This document shows, piece by piece, positions 10,801 through 22,299 of a DNA stretch of 47,984 nt. The position numbers and the translations under genes are program-made. Numbering within the stretch: position 1 is the first letter of the stretch; each line of letters begins with the position of its first letter. The notes beneath the pieces are model-generated. The model searched no databases. It was not told the origin of the DNA and saw nothing but the letters and a program-made list of their open reading frames with translations. Source of the stretch: Liolophura sinensis (Eukaryota; Mollusca; Polyplacophora; Chitonida; Chitonidae); the NCBI RefSeq assembly GCF_032854445.1, contig NC_088307.1, positions 16,754,017 to 16,802,000 on the forward strand. Direction: 5' to 3'.

Positions 10801-13800
10801 GCCCCAAACAATTTAGCTTCCTCCCCGCACAGTGCTGGATGCCATCATATGAGTGAAATACTCCTTAGTAGGGCATTAAAACACCAAGCCAATAAATAAA
10901 TGAATAACCCAAAGATGTTAAAGGGATACAGAACGGATGTTGATTGGTTGACAGTGGAGATAGGATGTCCTGGGTTAAATTCCATGGTCATGAACAAATG
11001 TCACGAAAAAATTCAGATTGGGTCCTTCGTGGCTCAGTTGGTTAGTGCGCTAGCGCAGCGTAATGACCCAGGAGCCTCTCACCAATGCGATCGCTGTGAG
11101 TTCAAGTCCAGCTCATGCTGTCTTCCTCTCTGGCCGTACGTGGGAAGGTCTGCCAGCAACCTGCGGATGGTCTTGGGTTTCCTCCGGGCTGTGCCCAGTT
11201 TCCTCCCACCATAATGCTGGCCGCGGTCATATAAGTGAAATATTTTTGAGTAAAGCGTAAAACACCAATCAAATAAATAAATAAATAAAATTCAGCTTAG
11301 ATTAGGCATAGCCTGTACTTGTCAATCTCTCACGCAAACCAATCAGAATCAATTCTGTATCCTTTTAGTAATTAGAAGTAAGTTCTTCTAATTAATCAGT
11401 ATAACTAACTGACAGACTTGTGTGAAAATAAAGCTTTGTTTTACAGCCTACACATGGTTTCTTCTTTCAGGGCGAAGGCGCGTTTAGAAAAGCAAAGAGA
11501 ATTAAAGGACATCCCTCAGACTCAGAAACAAGCTGCCACTCAAGATCTTCATAAACGCCTGAGGGTAATGTTACAGAATTTTTTCTGTGTTTAATATTTT
11601 CATTAAAATTGGGCAGGGATATGTCCTCTGGAAAACTGTGCGTCTCAGCCTACTGCAGGTGCCAAATTTGTTACATTTTAAAACCTGGGCGAGCATGACA
11701 AAAGTCGACAAGTGTGTACGTACTTGGGATTTGGTCTGCTCTTTTGTTCTAAACAGGTAATTGTTAAAATATTACCGTTAATCCTATCCATTCCAGGTAA
11801 AATTCCTACAAGTGATCCAGTAACTTGGTTTATTTTGGATGTCTTACCTTGACATTTCTAGTGTACTCTATATTCTTGGCCTTTTCACAAGTTATACTGT
11901 TATACTACACACATTAAGAACATACATTTTTAAAGTATTAAAAAAACTGTCAAGTCAAGTTGCCTTTCTGAAAGTTTAGTCCAAATTGTCCCTACAAAAC
12001 TTGTGCCGTTGTTAACACATCTAGTTTGTGAAAGTGCTGGGTAGACTGTGGCTTTTAGTCAGAAGGCTTGTCAGGTACCAATGAGACATTGGGGTTTCCA
12101 ACATTCCCGCTGTCCAGTTTTCTTCACCCACAAACTTGATAGACGTCCATTGCGGGAAATATAGATGTGTGTGTGTTTTTATTTTTATTTGTATAAAACA
12201 CAATATAATGATGAATATGAATCAGTAAAGAAGGTATGGATTCATCTGTCTATGAAGTTGTACTCTTTTTCATGCATGAAATAGCAGACAATGTGTTAGA
12301 AAACACCTTAACGATCAGGTGTTGACTAAGTATTCTGTGTTGTTTATTTTCCAGTCACTGACAATAGAATGCAGTCAGATAGGGGATAATCGACCATTGT
12401 CTTTCTGCCAGTTCAGTCCAAACTGTAAAATGCTGGCCGTCGGATCCTGGTAAGAAAGCTGTTGAAACGTAAGATTATTCTTCAGCATTACCATTTGTCA
12501 TACATGAGATAGAAGGATGTCAGTGTGACAGCGGCCGGATTTACAAACTATTTATTCAAGCCTGTGTCTATGGTTTATGTGGTATTATGACAAAAAAAAT
12601 CACTTAGTGTATAGCGACATTTAAAGCGGTTTGTTCAAACTCTGCAAATCAATTCAGTAATATCAACTTAACATGATTTGTTTACTTGTAATATCAACTG
12701 AACATGATTTATTTACTTGTAATATCAACTGAACATGATTTATTTACTTGTAATATCAACTGAACATGATTTATTTACTTGTGATATAAACTGAACATGA
12801 TTTGGTTACCTGCAATATCAACGGAACATGATTTATTTACCTGCAATATCAACTGAACATAATTTATTTACTTGTAATATCAACTGAACATGATTTATTT
12901 ACTTGTAATATCAACTGAACATGATTTATTTACTGGTAATATCAAATGAACTTGATTTGTTTACCTGCAATGTCAACTGAACATAATTTATTTACTTGTA
13001 ATATCCACTGAACATGATTTACTTACCTGCAGTGTCAGCTGAACATGATTTATTTACCTGCACAACTCTGCCACTGTTTCCTGTTGTTTTTTTCCTCAGG
13101 TCAGGTTTGTGTAAGCTCTGGTCAGTGCCGAACTGCGATCATATCCGCACATTAAGAGGTCAGTATGGATATGGGAATTCGTATTTATTTATGTTTATTT
13201 ATGTTTGTTTTTTTATCTGGCAGGTTGAGCTTTTTCGTTTAGCAGCTGCTACATGTATAATTTCCTGATGGATCTGATCAGACGACTACCCTGGGGGTCT
13301 CACAACCGTTGTTTGTTTATTTGGGCAGGACACAACTGTAATGTAGGAGCCATTGTCTTCCACCCTCAGGCCACACTTACCCTCGACGACTCAGCCTGTT
13401 GCTTAGCCTCCTGTGGACAAGATGGGACGGTCAAACTGTGGAACTTGATCAGGTACAAGTCTTGTGGCTTACAGATCTGTGATGCAAAGTACTGGTAGTG
13501 TAAATGTTGGAATTTTGTAACGACTAAAGCACTTTTTTTTTCAGTGGAATTCATGTATACAATTAGTTTGAAAAACATGCTAAAAATGCAAGCTTGGTAA
13601 AAGTGTACAAATTGTTTCTCCATCACCCCATTGTTTTCGGAGAGTGTTTGTAAATTTTTGGTTGCAGAGGGGGTTGAACAGGTTGAAGGATTAAGGTGCA
13701 TCTCAGGCTGATTTAGGCAGAAACTGTATAAATGTCTGAGTTTTTACCCCAAAGGCTGATAAACTTGATGTTGGGACTACACCAAATTACCCATAATGTC

Positions 13801-16800
13801 ATGGAAGCCTTCACCAACTAATCACAGAGCTGTACCATATACTGATGAAAGTCTTTACCTGGTATATCTTGAGGTATTAATTGTTCACAAACTAATCAGC
13901 CTTTTGTGGTTTCAGCTCATAGAGCAGTGATTTGTTGGTGTGAAATTCCAGGAAACAATAAGTGGTTTAACTCTTAGTTAAATCAATGACTGCACTTACA
14001 AATATTTCCTTCATTTAACTCTTAGTTAAATCAGACCCTTGTATTATTTGGTGAAAATTTTAGAGAAAAATGTCTTATGGTTGAATGGATGGGGCGCTAT
14101 GTGACTCGCATAGATGGAGTTCAGGACCATTTCCTGAGCTACTTTAGTTGCAGAAAGCGTTTGGGCTCCCAGACTGATGAAGCTAATCAAACTGTATTAA
14201 AACTAACAAGTAAATAACATACAAATTCATTCTCATACTGAAAAGTTCTCAGAAAGAATTTGTTTTGTTGAAAACTGCCAAAATTTCTTCACTGAGAATG
14301 TCACCTTTAAAGTTTGGGATTAGAACCTTGTCAGAGACTGTGGTCTGGAGATTGATTAATTTGATGTTGAAAACTGTACTTACAAATATTTCCTTCATAC
14401 AACAGCTGTCAGCTTCCTGATTCACGAGCTTTAACACCATTGAGAATGAGGATAAATCAGTAAAGTATCGAAAAACTGCTTTAAGAAAAGGAGTTTCCCC
14501 TTTTTGATATTTCTGTGTTTTGAGAATTTTTTAAATAGTGCATCATTCTCTCAGGTGTGAAAAACTACTTGTTTCTGAAATGAAGTCTTGTTGCTGAAAT
14601 GAATATAAAATTAACATAATTAAGTTTTTGAAGTTTTCTTTCACTTTGACCCTTGCAGTGATGAGCCTATAGCCGACATCGAGGGTCACGCCCCGTACAG
14701 AGTGTCTCGTCTGGCATACCACCCCTCGGGGCGCTTCCTTGGCACATGTTGGTATGTCTAACAAATCTGTTTATGACACAGATGTAGAACATAGAACATA
14801 TAGAACATGATTTATCGGCTCTAGACAGTTAATGCGCAATGAGCGTGCATCTGTGTTGTGCATCTTGAGTTGTGCATCTTGAGTTGTGCATCTTGTGTTG
14901 TGCATCTGAGTTGTGCATCTTGAGTTTTGCATCTGAATTGTGCATCTTGAGTTGTACATCTTGAGTTTTGCATCTGAGTTGTGCATCTTGAGTTGTGCAT
15001 CTTGTGTTGTGCATCTTGAGTTGTGTATCTTGAGTTGTGCATCTTGTGTTGTGCATCTGAGTTGTGCATCTTGAGTTGTGTATCTTGAGTTGTGCATCTT
15101 GAGTTGTGCATCTGTGTTGTGCATCTTGAGTTGTGCATCTTGAGTTGTGCATCTTGTGTTGTGCATCTGAGTTGTGCATCTTGAGTTTTGCATCTGAATT
15201 GTGCATCTTGAGTTGTACATCTTGAGTTTTGCATCTGAGTTGTGCATCTTGAGTTGTGCATCTTGTGTTGTGCATCTTGAGTTGTGTATCTTGAGTTGTG
15301 CATCTTGTGTTGTGCATCTGAGTTGTGCATCTTGAGTTGTGTATCTTGAGTTGTGCATCTTGTGTTGTGCATCTGAGTTGTGCATCTTGAGTTGTGCATC
15401 TTGAGTTGTGCATCTTGTGTTGTGCATCTGAGTTGTGCATCTTGAGTTGTGCCTCTGAGTTGTGCATCTGGAGTTTTGCATCTTGAGTTGTGCATCTTGT
15501 GTTGTGTATCTTGAGTTGTGCATCTTGTGTTGTGCATCTGAGTTGTGCATCTTGAGTTGTGCATCTTGAGCTGTGCATAAAATGTCAAGGGCTGACAGAT
15601 AATGATTTTTTCCATACACTCTGTAGTAATTGTTTTATTGTATGCAGCATGCTGATTTCTGTTTAGTTTTGTACGCCAGAAAATCTGTTTGAGTGTAATC
15701 ACTTGACTATTCCTCATATTGACTGAAGATTCCTCGTATTGGCAGAAGATTTGTGTAAGAGAATGTAAGGGGGGACAACTCGGGTTGTGACCAAATGCAA
15801 CTGTGATGTGGCACAGCTTATTGAGGTGCATTAGGTTTGTTGAGTAGACGGCGTCACTGGGTGCAGAATTGCTGAGATCCATGCGACATGGTCTTACAGA
15901 ATGAGGGGAAGAGAAAGTACTTCTGAGGAAGGCTTTTGCTGTTAGAAAGTAATGTCCAACTTTGGGACTAATTTTATCCTTGCCACCAAAGGCTAAAGTA
16001 CAAAGCCTTAAACATGCAAAGTACAATATGTGGTCTTGCTGAGAAACCCTTATGTGGGGGTTGTGACATTATGGTGTTTTGTCCCCACATCATCTCTTAT
16101 TCTTGACTGCCATTGGCTGATCAGGCAGGTTAAAATGTTAATGTACATTTGTCAGAGCCTCAGGGCTATATAAATCCCATTGGAGATTTAAATAATTTTT
16201 AACACTATGCAGCTGAATAGTTACCACACAGGCTAACATCATTTTAAAATTCAAATTTAAACCCTGCGCAGCTAAATTACTGCCCAGACTGGCATCATTT
16301 TTCTTCACGACGCTGCATTCCATGGCATGTCATTGTGACATCACCCCTACCAGCGCTGTTCGCAGTCAACATAGCTTGCATGATTTTTCTTAGCTCAGCT
16401 TTACAGATGCATGTGAATGGCTTTAGATTTGGTACATATTCGGGAGACAAAATCGTTACCTGCGTGTTGAGAAGGGTTCATGGGGATTTGAACCCTGACT
16501 GTAAAATTTCACACCCATTGTTTAAATCCAGATATACGTGTACCTTCTCAACTCGTGGAACTTATATTATTTATACCCTGGAATCGAAAGGCCACGGTAA
16601 ACTTGATAAACTTTTACCAAGTGCATATATGTATTGATACATGTAAAGTTTAAAAAGAATATGTTTTATTTTTGTAACGTTACATGTGTTTTATTTTTGT
16701 AACGTTACATTACGGGTGTATAGCAGTTTAAGTCACACAACAACGTTTTTGGCTCTCTGACTTGGCACATTCCTTGGCTTTCTAAGAATTCCACATTAAT

Positions 16801-19800
16801 AGATGATTTATTGAATTAGCAAGTGTGTTGGAAAGCAGTGACTGTGGCCATTCAGGACTGTTTTCAACCAAGTAACTTATATTACATTATACGCCGGCTT
16901 TCCTGTTATAACATGTCTTAAATTTTTTTGTGATTTGTTTTATCTTGTTTCAGTTTTGACAACTCGTGGAGGCTTTGGGATTTAGAGGCTCAGGAGGAGA
17001 TTTTGCATCAGGAGGGTCACTCCAAACCTGTGTATGACCTGGCGTTCCAGGGGGATGGGGCACTGGCCGTCACAGGGTAAGACTGTAAACTGACTCCAAA
17101 CCTGTGCATGACCTGGCCTTCCAGGGAGATGGGGCGCTGGCCGTCACAGTGTAAGACTGTAAACTGACTCCAAACCTGTGTATGACTTGGCCTTCCAGGG
17201 GGACGGGGCGCTGGCCGTCACGGGGTAAGACTGTAAACTGACTCCAAACCTGTGTATGACCTGGCCTTCCAGGGGGACAGGGCGCTGGCCGTTACAGGGT
17301 AAGACAGTAAACTGACTTCAAACCTGTGTGTGACCTGGCCTTCCAGGGGGATGGGGCGCTGGCCATCACTGGGTAAGACTGTAAACTGACTCCAAACATG
17401 TGTGTGACCTGGCCTTTCAGGGGAACGGGGTGCGCTTGCAGTCAGGGGGTAAGACAGTAAACTGACTCCAAACCTGTGTATGACTTGGCCTTCCAGGGGG
17501 ATGGGGCGCTGGCCGTCACGGGGTAAGACTGTAAACTGACTGCAAACCTGTGTATGACCTGGCCTTCCAGGGGGATGGGGCGCTGGCCATCACTGGGTAA
17601 GATGGTAAACTGACTCCAAAGCTGTGTATGACCTGGCCTTTCAGGGGGACGGGGTGCGCTTGCAGTCAGGGGGTAAGACAGTAAACTGACTCCAAACCTG
17701 TGTATGACTTGGCCTTCCAGGGGGATGGGGCGCTGGCCGTCACGGGGTAAGACTGTAAACTGACTCCAAACCTGTGTATGACCTGGCCTTCCACAGAGAC
17801 GGGGTGCGCTGGCAGTCACGGGGTAAGACTGTAAACCGACTCCAAACCTGTGTATGTCCTGGCCTTCCAGGGGGACGGGGTGCACTGGCAGTCACAAGGT
17901 AAGACTGTAAACTGACTCCAAACCTGTCTATGAGCTGGCCTTCCCGGGGGATGGGGTGCTGGCCGTCACAGGGTAAGACTGTAAACTGACTCCAAACCTG
18001 TGTGTGACCTGGCCTTCCAGGGGGACAGGGCGCTGGCTATCACGGGGTAAAACTGTAAACTGTCTTCAAACCTGTGTATGACCTGGCCTTCCAGGGGGAC
18101 GGGGCGCTGGCCGTCACAAGGTAAGACTGTAAACTGACGGCAAAGCTGTCTATGGCCTAGCCTTCCAGGGGGACGGGGCACACTGCCAGTCACGGAGTAA
18201 GACTGTAAACTGACTGCAAACCTGTCTAAAACAGTAAACAGACAGTAAACTTCTAGTCACAGCTTCAGCATGAAGGGGATAGTGCAACGACTGGTTGACC
18301 CGTATCAGTATAATGGCTCGGGCGGTGCAGCTTACTTGCCTTCGGTAAGGCATCTCAGTGAAGCAGCACTAAATAAAAGAGCGGTGGAAATCCGTCCTGC
18401 AACAAGGAGGTACATTACATGCACTCTAAGGATTCCTTCATCACCATATGACTGAAAAATTGTTAAGTACGATGTTAAACCCCAAGCACTCACTCCTATA
18501 CTATTCTGAGGTCAGACAGTAAACTTTTAGTCACAGCCTCAGCATGAAGGGGATAATGCAACGACTGGTTGAACCGTATGAGGGTAATAGCTCGGGCGGG
18601 GCTACTTACTTGCCTTTGGTAAGGCATCTCAGTGAAGCAGCACTGGATAAAAGAGCGGTAGAAATCTGTCCTGCAACAAGGAGGCACATTACATGCACTG
18701 TAAGGATTCTTTCGTCGTCATATGACTGATAAATTGTTAAGTACGACGTTAAACCAGAAGCGCCCACTCGCCCACAGCTCAAAGTGGCAGTCACCGGACT
18801 TTCAGTGAGCTGTGTGTACAAGGTTACAAATAATCAATATAAATGATATAAATACATAAATTTCGTTAATTGCTGTTGTTGTCATTGCAGTGGCCTTGAT
18901 GCCTTTTCGCGAGTTTGGGATTTGAGAACTGGTCGCTGTATCATGTTTCTAGAAGGTCATCTAAAATCTGTGCTCTGTGTTGATGTTTCTCCAGATGGGT
19001 GAGTGGGGTGATTACCATGGTAACAGTTGGTATGACAACATTTTTCTTTATGAGATAGTTCTGAACGATTAAAACAAAAGTATTTTCAAACTGTTGTGTA
19101 GGGATTATTTGCTACATGTAATATACTATCATCAAAAGACAACACATCGTTTGGTCTATTTATACACCATGGTATACATGTATTTATCTCAATTTTAACA
19201 TTTGTATGAACAATGAACGAAATACTTTTTGGTTCACTATAAATTGTTATAAATACCATTTGGTACAATTTGGTTTCACTAAAATTTGTATGAAAACTTA
19301 TTTTTGAAGCATTTGTTGACATATGGACAAAAAAAATGAGGTAATTTGAGATTTTTTAACTTTTATGCATGTTTGAAGATACCATGTAGCGACAGGAAGT
19401 GAAGACAACACTTGCAAGATTTGGGATCTGCGACAACGAAAATGTTCCTACACCATTCCAGCTCATACCAATATAATCTCAAAAGTCAAATTTCAACGTA
19501 AGATGTTTTTTTTTTTTTTTTTTTTTTTTCAAATTGAAGTATTGTGTCTCATGAAGACTTAGCTTGAATAAGATTTCCTTGAGGATGTTGGTTTCAACTT
19601 TTATGACATTTTGCCACTGTGCAAGTGGAATGACATTATACTGTAGCTCCAAAATTCATGCGCAACGTAATGACCCAGGAGTCTCTCACCAATGCGGTCG
19701 CTGTGAGCTCAAGTCCAGCTCATGCTGGCTTCCTCTCCGGCCATACGTGGGAAGGTCTGTCAGCAATATGCAAATGGCTGTGGGTTTCCCCCGGGTTCTG

Positions 19801-20608
19801 CCCGGTTTCCACCCACCATAATGCTGGCTGTCGTCGTATAAGTGAAATATTCTTGAGTACGGCGTAAAACACCAATCAAATAAATAAATAAATAAGTCAA
19901 AAATTCACACTGTGCATGCTGTCCTCTTTCTGTAATAAATATACATAAGTTACTGTATCAAAAATAACTCGTCCAGTACTGCATTTGGAACACAAAGATG
20001 TTGAAATTTGCGAAAGGGTCATTCTACCATGGCTCTGCTTCTCTGATCTTCAGTTTATCTTTTTATTTAAATTCAGCTAATCATGGGAACTACCTGATCA
20101 CTTCATCCTATGACCAGACAGCCAAGGTAAGTAAACAAACCATAAATCACTCACCTGTTCAGTGAATTGATCTTTTACACTGTGTTAATCAACGTCGCGT
20201 TTTACATACACAATCAGCCGACATTTCATATTTGTCTGACTGGTCAGTGTGCAGTGCTAGAGATTAGTGGAACACAGCATCATTTATTATGTTAATTGGT
20301 GCGATATTTTGAATTCTGGTACAGATTGTTTTTCTCTTTTAACCCCAAGATGTATGAATGTAATATTGCCTCATATGTCACTTTGTGATTTTAGAGAAAT
20401 ACAATTTTTTTCAATCACAGTCTGTATTTTTTTTTTTTTTTTGTTTCAGGTTTGGGCACATCCGGTCTGGTCTCCACTGAAAAGCCTTGCTGGACACGAA
20501 GGCAAGGTCATGTGCCTGGACATATCCTCCGATCTCAAATACATGGTGTCAGCGTCCTTCGATCGAACGTTCAAACTGTGGCAGACGGAGCTTCCTGGCG
20601 GCCTGTGA
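7870..20608 (+). CDS. PRPF4: PRPF4, U4/U6 small nuclear ribonucleoprotein Prp4 (15 coding exons, 514 aa)
   Basis: Coding exons, all with GT-AG introns and matching phase: 7870-8035, 8448-8524, 9186-9258, 9951-10072, 10549-10631, 11471-11564, 12355-12449, 13100-13158, 13329-13452, 14659-14751, 16954-17076, 18891-18998, 19379-19497, 20077-20126, 20450-20608 (TGA at 20606-20608). The joined length is 1545 nt. The product is a core U4/U6 and U4/U6.U5 tri-snRNP protein that acts in the nucleus during spliceosome assembly with PRPF3 and PPIH. Residues 17-22 (HYGSLE) and about 59-125 form the conserved Prp4 N-terminal/SFM region (RRERLR, LFGEGP). Residues 154-173 contain WYHEGPDSL. Seven WD40 repeats run from about 212 to the end, with signatures including [58 protein letters not shown] and RTFKLW. 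It is near human length (about 520 aa), with no disrupted motif. The start is the first ATG of the homologous N terminus. Confidence 0.96.
9071..9098. repeat. 11 bp triplet repeat (CCAGATCTTTC) in PRPF4 intron 2
   Basis: AGATCTTTCC recurs three times in direct tandem. It is a small slippage repeat with no further feature. Confidence 0.7.
9449..9714 (+). mobile_element. Full-length SINE family A in PRPF4 intron 3, with target-site duplication
   Basis: The tRNA-derived head carries A box TGGCTCAGTTGG and B box-like GAGTTCAAGTCC. It is followed by the family core (GGAAGGTCTGGCAGCAACAT) and the GTAAAACACCAATC tail ending in (AATA)n. It is flanked by a perfect 15 bp duplication, TTTAGTACTGAATGA, at 9434-9448 and 9715-9729, which fixes its boundaries and indicates LINE-mediated insertion. 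Confidence 0.95.
10815..10905 (+). mobile_element. SINE family A 3' fragment in PRPF4 intron 5
   Basis: GTGCTGGATGCCATCATATG through AAACACCAAGCCAATAAATAAATG matches the 3' third of family A with many substitutions. Confidence 0.65.
11017..11286 (+). mobile_element. Full-length SINE family A in PRPF4 intron 5
   Basis: It has the same structure as the intron 3 copy: A box TGGCTCAGTTGG, B box GAGTTCAAGTCC and an (AATA)n tail. Flanking direct repeats AAAATTCAG at 11008-11016 and 11287-11295 form a 9 bp target-site duplication. Confidence 0.93.
12658..13062. repeat. 31 bp minisatellite in PRPF4 intron 7
   Basis: About thirteen copies of AATATCAACTGAACATGATT plus TATTTACTTGT. Variants such as TTTGGTTACCTGC and TTTACCTGCA occur. 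The array ends about 37 bp before the exon 8 acceptor at 13099. Confidence 0.93.
14840..15575. repeat. 14-15 bp satellite with 261 bp higher-order repeat in PRPF4 intron 10
   Basis: Around fifty units of GTTGTGCATCTTGAG and the shorter GTTGTGCATCTGAG. The distinctive ATCTGAATTG occurs at 14931 and again at 15192, giving a 261 bp higher-order period. On the minus strand the unit lacks stop codons, so long overlapping open frames ([10 protein letters not shown]-type repeats) appear. I regard them as by-products of the repeat. Confidence 0.93.
15576..16953. other. Remainder of PRPF4 intron 10
   Basis: No element was recognised apart from a 25 bp duplication at about 16660-16708 (core TTTTATTTTTGTAACGTTAC). 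The intron ends in TTGTTTCAG. Confidence 0.6.
17019..18215 (+). repeat. Tandem array of 16 units copying the PRPF4 exon 11 / intron 11 boundary
   Basis: Each 74 or 76 bp unit holds a copy of the last 58 or so exon 11 bases (ACTCCAAACCTGTGTATGAC to GCTGGCCGTCACAGG) and the first 16 or so intron bases (GTAAGACTGTAAACTG). The authentic donor is at 17077. Copies of the 5' splice site lie at 17151, 17225, 17299, 17373, 17449, 17523, 17597, 17673, 17747, 17823, 17899, 17973, 18047 (GTAAAA), 18121 and 18197. Most units also contain a CTGAC branch-point-like motif and a CCTTCCAG acceptor-like site. In the reading frame of exon 11, intron retention gives TAA within the first donor (GG-G|TAA). Confidence 0.96.
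18240..18515 (+). mobile_element. SINE family B copy 1 in PRPF4 intron 11 (duplicated block)
   Basis: From AGCATGAAGGGGATAGTGCA through GACTGGTTGACC to ATTGTTAAGTACGATGTTAA and CACTCACTC. It lacks the tRNA-like head present at 44822. Its left flank GACAGTAAACTTCTAGTCAC recurs before the next copy, so SINE and flank were duplicated together. Confidence 0.85.
18516..18780 (+). mobile_element. SINE family B copy 2 in PRPF4 intron 11 (duplicated block)
   Basis: It is near identical to the preceding block, including the flank CAGACAGTAAACTTTTAGTC and the core GTGCAACGACTGGTTGAACC. Its tail ends GTACGACGTTAAACCAGAAG. It is a tandem segmental duplicate rather than an independent insertion. Confidence 0.85.
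19506..19529. repeat. Poly-T tract in PRPF4 intron 13
   Basis: A homopolymer of 20-odd T lies just inside the intron 13 donor (exon 13 ends at 19497). Confidence 0.9.
19657..19896 (+). mobile_element. SINE family A in PRPF4 intron 13, 5' truncated
   Basis: Starts within the head at GCGCAACGTAATGACCCAGG, includes the B box-like GAGCTCAAGTCC, and ends with AAACACCAATCAAATAAATA. Confidence 0.88.
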
Positions 20609-21510
20609 TGAACTGATGGGATGGTGAAATCAGTGACGAGTAGTCGGCTTTAAGTCATCGTATCAGCCTCAGCTGCCCTTAACATTTTCTTTTCAAACTG
20701 TTGTCATAATTTTCGTACACCTTGCTTAACTCAATGGTGCAGAGTTATTTTTATATAATTCTTGAGATTTCTTGTCTGGAAAAGTATTTTAACTTTGTTA
20801 CGGCGCTTTATGGTCACTTTACAACTCCATTGTAAAGTCATCAAGTGGAAATCTGTTGTCAGTCAAACCCTTTCATTCAATGAAATGTTCGCTTTTTCAT
20901 TCACTGTTACACTAGGTTGTCACTATATGGCATGACTGACTGAAAACCTGGCAAGTTTTGCCGTCCTCTTGAACTGAAAAGGTTTTTGATCAGCCATCCA
21001 GGTGCATCCATCCATCCGCTGCCCGTCCCCTCCCCCAGCTTCATTTCCACTGTGTTCCCTTAGCTAAGTTTTACGGCTCAGACCTGTCCAGAATGACAGT
21101 ATACCCAGGGTATCTGTTCTTAAGCTCTAGGCTCAGTTTGCTCATAAAGAAGTCAGAAAGGCCACCACAAACCAGTAAAGATGATTTACAGATTGATGTC
21201 ATTCAGTCATACGCTGAAGCAAGAAACTGTTGTGTTTGCACATAAGGAAGAATTGTTTGATGAATTGGATAAAAGAGGACTCTTAAAAATGTTTTCAGGA
21301 TTTGTTATGAATGCTTACAAGTGTGTACACGGAGGTGTATATCGTTATGTGTTGTTCTTGCGGTAGGGAGAAATGATAGAGCAATCTTCCAAAGAGTTTT
21401 TTTTTTCTTTTTGTTTCAAGGCAACAACTCCCATATGCCAAGTCCATACATGCATTACAGAAATGAAATGTCACCATTTTTTACTGAAATAAATGTATAA
21501 AATAATTGAT
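20609..21510 (+). other. PRPF4 3' untranslated region
   Basis: It follows the TGA at 20606-20608 and is unspliced as far as can be seen. The first canonical AATAAA downstream is at 21488-21493. The 61-codon open frame at 21181 shows no coding features. Confidence 0.65.
21488..21493 (+). terminator. PRPF4 polyadenylation signal (AATAAA)
   Basis: Canonical hexamer in CTGAAATAAATGTATAAAA, with a GT-rich element (CCTTGTTTTTGTG) about 40 nt downstream. A second AATAAA lies at about 21714. Confidence 0.6.
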
Positions 21511-21519
21511 TTTCAAATA

Positions 21520-22299
21520 TATGTTCTTATCGAGCCTTGTTTTTGTGAAAATCATGTAGGGTTAAAGCATTGTCAACAGTACACGAACTGTGTACAATCT
21601 TCAGTAGTCTGTCTTAAAGGTACTACCACACCCCACAGGGTTAAGTTCAAACCGGTTGAGTTTTGGTAGTGATCTTGGTTTGATATGCAGCTCTATGAAA
21701 CTATTCCGCTGGGAATAAATCATGCACATTACTGTTTAGTGAACTGAATATCTTCATTTGCAAAGCGTTTTTTTTTTTGTTTTTTTTTCGTTCGGTAAGT
21801 TACGTTAGTATACGTTCTTTACGCAAACACCATTTTTTTGAGCCGAACCAAAAGTTACATGCGCCGTATCGAATCGTCAAGACCAAAACATGTCAAGACC
21901 AATACGTAGTAACAGTAGGTCAAATGTCACAGTTTTATTGAAGACCGATTTGTACTTAAAGAACAAGCTTCTATTTCTACAAAGGCTCGTCAGATGTAGA
22001 CTGCTGTCATTACACAAAATTCTTTCACCGTTACAAATATCTGTTCGGTATGTTATAAAGTACCTACACTATTTGGTCCAACCTTCCCAATTGCAGCGAG
22101 AGTCTTCACGACGTCCTTTGAGAAGTGTTCATTTAGAACGTTCCTGAGACGTCATTCTATTTTATCTTGTCTGACTTTATGGTATCACGCTTATCGTCGC
22201 TCTGGAATAGACTATACAACATGTCTGTCAATGTTTGCGCAAGGAAGTTTGGATAGTCTTCCGTACATGCGCTTTACAATGTTGAAACGTGACTAACTG
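21520..22299. other. Intergenic DNA between PRPF4 and the orphan membrane gene
   Basis: Low-complexity T-rich runs occur near 21770-21790. An 85-codon open frame at 21890-22147 is basic and shows no recognisable domain. No gene is called. Confidence 0.4.

Noticed and set aside
10900-11260. Plus-strand frames of 65-104 codons with [12 protein letters not shown]-like text
   Set aside because: The same translation appears at 19564, 28776 and elsewhere because it is the SINE family A body. It is not a gene family.
14771-16026. Very long overlapping minus-strand open frames (up to 401 codons) rich in Gln-Asp-Ala-Gln and Thr-Thr-Gln repeats
   Set aside because: They are the translation of the 14-15 bp satellite in PRPF4 intron 10, open in all three frames because the unit has no stop codon. 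No independent start, domain or splice context supports a protein.
17442-18193. Minus-strand frames of 147 and 75 codons with repeated PSDGQRP- and QFTVLP-like motifs
   Set aside because: Antisense shadow of the 74/76 bp exon-boundary array. The similarity between repeats comes from the array, not from a protein family.
18270-18455. 61-codon frames starting [11 protein letters not shown] or [11 protein letters not shown] repeated at 18270, 18544 and 44918
   Set aside because: They are translations of SINE family B copies. Recurrence reflects the mobile element.
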